Part shown: piece after piece, positions 62,182 to 64,000 of the stretch
Position numbering within the stretch: the stretch's first letter is position 1
How the letters are laid out: every line of letters begins with the position of its first letter
Assembly (NCBI GenBank): GCA_964564735.1
Contig: CAZMCH010000003.1
Location: forward strand, 1-64,000
From: CAZMCH01 sp964564735
GTDB lineage: Bacteria; Poribacteria; DTPJ01
Length of the DNA: 64,000 nucleotides
Reading direction: 5' to 3'
Position numbers and translations under genes: made by a program
Notes under the pieces: generated by a model
The model's database searches: none
What the model was told of the DNA's origin: nothing
What the model saw: only the letters and a program-made list of their open reading frames with translations

Positions 62182-62256
62182 GTCCCTATCGTCTAGCCTG
62201 GTCTAGGACATCGGCCTTTCAAGCCGGTAACAAGGGTTCAAATCCCTTTAGGGACG
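62182..62256 (+). tRNA. tRNA-Glu (anticodon TTC), CCA not encoded
   Basis: Cloverleaf starting GTCCCTATCGTCTAGCCTGG, anticodon loop CTTTCAA in a CGGC/GCCG stem, T-loop TTCAAAT, acceptor TAGGGAC plus discriminator G. The next bases are CTTTTTT, so CCA must be added enzymatically, unlike the other tRNAs here. Confidence 0.93.
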
Positions 62257-62290
62257 CTTTTTTATGTCTGCCTTCTTTTATAATAATTTA

Positions 62291-63034
62291 CTATTTATTT
62301 TCCCTTTTTTGCTTTAAAAGCCACTCATAAAGTTCAGGATTATCATAGGTTGCTGTCCATGAATCGTGATCTGCCTCTGGATAAATAGTAAATTGAACAT
62401 TTCCTCCCGCTTCTTTTAGGGCATTAACCATTTTTTCAGACTGAGCAAGTGGAACGACACTATCTTTTGCACCATGAAATACCCAAATAGGAACATCCTT
62501 CAAAACAGCGACTTTCTTCTCATCCCCACCACCACATATAGGAACGATAGCGGCGAATTTATTGGGATATGCAATACCCAATGCCCATGAACCATATCCA
62601 CCCATGCTCAGACCCGTCAAATAGACTCTATCAGGGTCAACTTCATATTTTGCAACTATCTCGTCCAACAAGGCTTTCAGAGCATCTGTATCCCACCATG
62701 AATCTTCAGGACATTGAGGCGAAACCGCTATGAATGGAAAATCATCCTTTTGTTCAACTATCTTTGGGATACCATGTATTTTTACTTTTTCTAGATCATC
62801 TCCTCTTTCGCCTGCACCATGAAGGAACATTATAAGGGGAAATTTCTGTTCTTTATCTTTACCATAATCTTTTGGTAAATAAAGCAAGTAGTTTAGCTTT
62901 ACTGTTTTAACAACCTGAGTTTCAAATGACATTGATTTTTGTTTACTTGGCACTTTTTCACCTTCCTCTGCATAAGCTATCAATAAAGGACACAATAAAA
63001 AGACCATTGAAAGCACAATAACCGAAATTTTCAT
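62291..63034 (-). CDS. Secreted alpha/beta-hydrolase esterase (feruloyl esterase/PHB depolymerase-like)
   Basis: 247 residues from the ATG at 63034 (GAGGTGTGAT directly upstream). Signal peptide about 1-22 ending A-Y-A. Oxyanion segment F-L-H-G-A-G-E-R-G-D-D (about 72), nucleophile G-L-S-M-G-G-Y-G (about 140), Asp in H-G-A-K-D-S-V-V-P (about 189) and His in E-A-D-H-D-S-W (about 223) complete a Ser-Asp-His triad. Relatives cleave esters on plant or bacterial polysaccharides. It starts 8 bp after the UroD-like gene on the same strand and is probably co-transcribed with it. Confidence 0.88.
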   Translation of the reverse strand: MKISVIVLSMVFLLCPLLIAYAEEGEKVPSKQKSMSFETQVVKTVKLNYLLYLPKDYGKDKEQKFPLIMFLHGAGERGDDLEKVKIHGIPKIVEQKDDFPFIAVSPQCPEDSWWDTDALKALLDEIVAKYEVDPDRVYLTGLSMGGYGSWALGIAYPNKFAAIVPICGGGDEKKVAVLKDVPIWVFHGAKDSVVPLAQSEKMVNALKEAGGNVQFTIYPEADHDSWTATYDNPELYEWLLKQKRENK

Positions 63035-63042
63035 ATCACACC

Positions 63043-64000
63043 TCAACTATATACACCATACCTAAAAGCCTCATCATACATTGCAATCACATTCTCAACA
63101 GGGAACTCATCAAGCATAAGGTCGTGGCTTGCAGCAAGGCAATATCCACCATTGGGTGACATAATATCAATGACTCTACGAACTTCCTTACGGACATCTG
63201 CTTCTGTTCCTCGAGCCAAAATCCTTTGATGATCTATTCCGCCATGAAAAGTCAGCTTGTCGCCAAATTCAGCTTTTAATTCTGCTAAATCCATTCCCTT
63301 TGCAGAAACCTGAACAGGATTTAAGGCATCCAAGCCTAGTTCAACCAAATCAGGTATAATTTCTCTAACTGCCCCGCATGAATGGAACATCGTCTTATAT
63401 CCCACCTGCCTGCCTAATTTCAAAAATCGTTCAATATCAGGTTTGCAGAATTGCCTCCAATGTTTTAGAGATATAATAAGCGATTCCTGTGTTCCCATGT
63501 CATCGCCAAAGAAAAAAATATCTATCTTATTGCCAACAGCCTCAAAAAATCTCGTTGCAAGTTCATAATAAAAATCGCTTACTTTTTTGATTACAGCCTG
63601 CATAACTTCCGGATGAGTGTGCATTTTGACAAAGAATTCTTCCATGCCTACAAGTTCTGTTGCATCTGTAAATATAACTACCCATGGACCGCCAATAATA
63701 GCATATTCCCGCCATTTTTCGCATTGTTCTGATAACCCGCTGAAATCAAACCAATCAGGTGAGGGATAATGAGGATAATTCAAGACATCCTCAACAGTTT
63801 CAGCATTTGCAAGCGGATGCGACATTGGTTGTCCATAATAGAATCCCTGGCGTTCTACTCCCCAGAAGCTTTTATTTCCCAAAGGCGGACCCACATATCT
63901 TTCTTTGACACGCCTAAAATCAATATGTAGTTTCTGCATCAGGTCCTCTTCGTCTTTTGCATTCATCTTCTTTATCAGCTTTTTTGTAAGACCCTCAGAC
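63043..64000 (-). CDS. Uroporphyrinogen decarboxylase-family protein (cobamide methyltransferase-like), N-terminus outside window
   Basis: At least 318 residues: the frame stays open through the window edge (S-E-G-L-T-K-K-L-I-K-K before the first Met at 63966), and K-L-H-I-D-F-R-R-V normally lies inside the protein, so the true start is probably beyond 64000. The UroD-like barrel shows G-G-P-W-V-V-I-F, G-D-D-M-G-T-Q, H-S-C-G-A-V-R-E-I-I-P-D (about 190 from that Met) and F-H-G-G-I-D-H-Q. The H-x-C-G element is typical of the MtaA/UroD-like group that moves methyl groups rather than decarboxylating porphyrins. The substrate is unknown. Confidence 0.85.
   Translation of the reverse strand, partial: SEGLTKKLIKKMNAKDEEDLMQKLHIDFRRVKERYVGPPLGNKSFWGVERQGFYYGQPMSHPLANAETVEDVLNYPHYPSPDWFDFSGLSEQCEKWREYAIIGGPWVVIFTDATELVGMEEFFVKMHTHPEVMQAVIKKVSDFYYELATRFFEAVGNKIDIFFFGDDMGTQESLIISLKHWRQFCKPDIERFLKLGRQVGYKTMFHSCGAVREIIPDLVELGLDALNPVQVSAKGMDLAELKAEFGDKLTFHGGIDHQRILARGTEADVRKEVRRVIDIMSPNGGYCLAASHDLMLDEFPVENVIAMYDEAFRYGVYS

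Overview
The window is an AT-rich bacterial chromosome segment (about one third GC by eye). Translation-machinery operons lie at both ends. Between them are accessory genes and one very long exopolysaccharide/capsule locus. I cannot name the species. Type 4 glycosyltransferases, Gfo/Idh/MocA, LamG-GH32, PHP, UroD-like and NHL proteins, frequent TTG/GTG starts, and an outer-membrane-type export protein and lipoproteins together suggest a didermic, poorly cultured lineage (Poribacteria- or PVC-like is only a guess).

Positions 1-2575 (minus strand) hold tRNA-Thr(TGT)-Tyr(GTA)-Gly(TCC)-Thr(GGT)-tuf-rpmG-tRNA-Trp-secE-nusG, driven by a consensus sigma-70 promoter. This is the order of the E. coli tufB operon joined to rpmG-Trp-secE-nusG. 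rpmG (GTG start, 49 aa) and the nusG N-terminus are short and easy to miss. Next comes a 570-bp non-autonomous insertion-sequence relic with perfect 22-bp terminal repeats.

Positions 3250-9309 (plus) hold a Gfo/Idh/MocA oxidoreductase, a lipoprotein, an NHL-repeat protein and an 1129-residue predicted surface or outer-membrane protein. Positions 9334-21819 are mixed: an agmatinase fused to a transglutaminase-like domain, a LamG-GH32 protein, a receiver-like protein without its aspartate, a plant-type glucuronokinase homologue, and three small secreted proteins that share a C-terminal TWG-x-IK tag. They are followed by a sigma-70 family factor with a long structured leader, a PHP hydrolase and a subtilisin-like lipoprotein.

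Positions 22041-58954 (plus) are a near-continuous polysaccharide locus: an export protein with four SLBB domains, a Wzz/BY-kinase fusion, FKP (fucokinase/GDP-fucose pyrophosphorylase), a sugar amidotransferase, Wzx, Wzy, five GT4 enzymes, GT2, GT26, AsnB, a deacetylase, a FemAB-like protein, an MBOAT/SGNH acylation pair, and a LbH acyltransferase-VOC-FkbH-ACP block that probably makes an acyl or glyceryl decoration. Two genes are frameshifted: a methyltransferase, and one copy of a duplicated membrane protein whose lesions lie in homopolymers. No initiating phosphoglycosyltransferase is visible. The locus ends in an IS4-type transposase relic beside a truncated membrane-protein fragment.

Positions 59678-64000 hold rplM-rpsI, purA, tRNA-Lys and tRNA-Glu, then (minus) a secreted esterase and a UroD-like protein running off the window edge.
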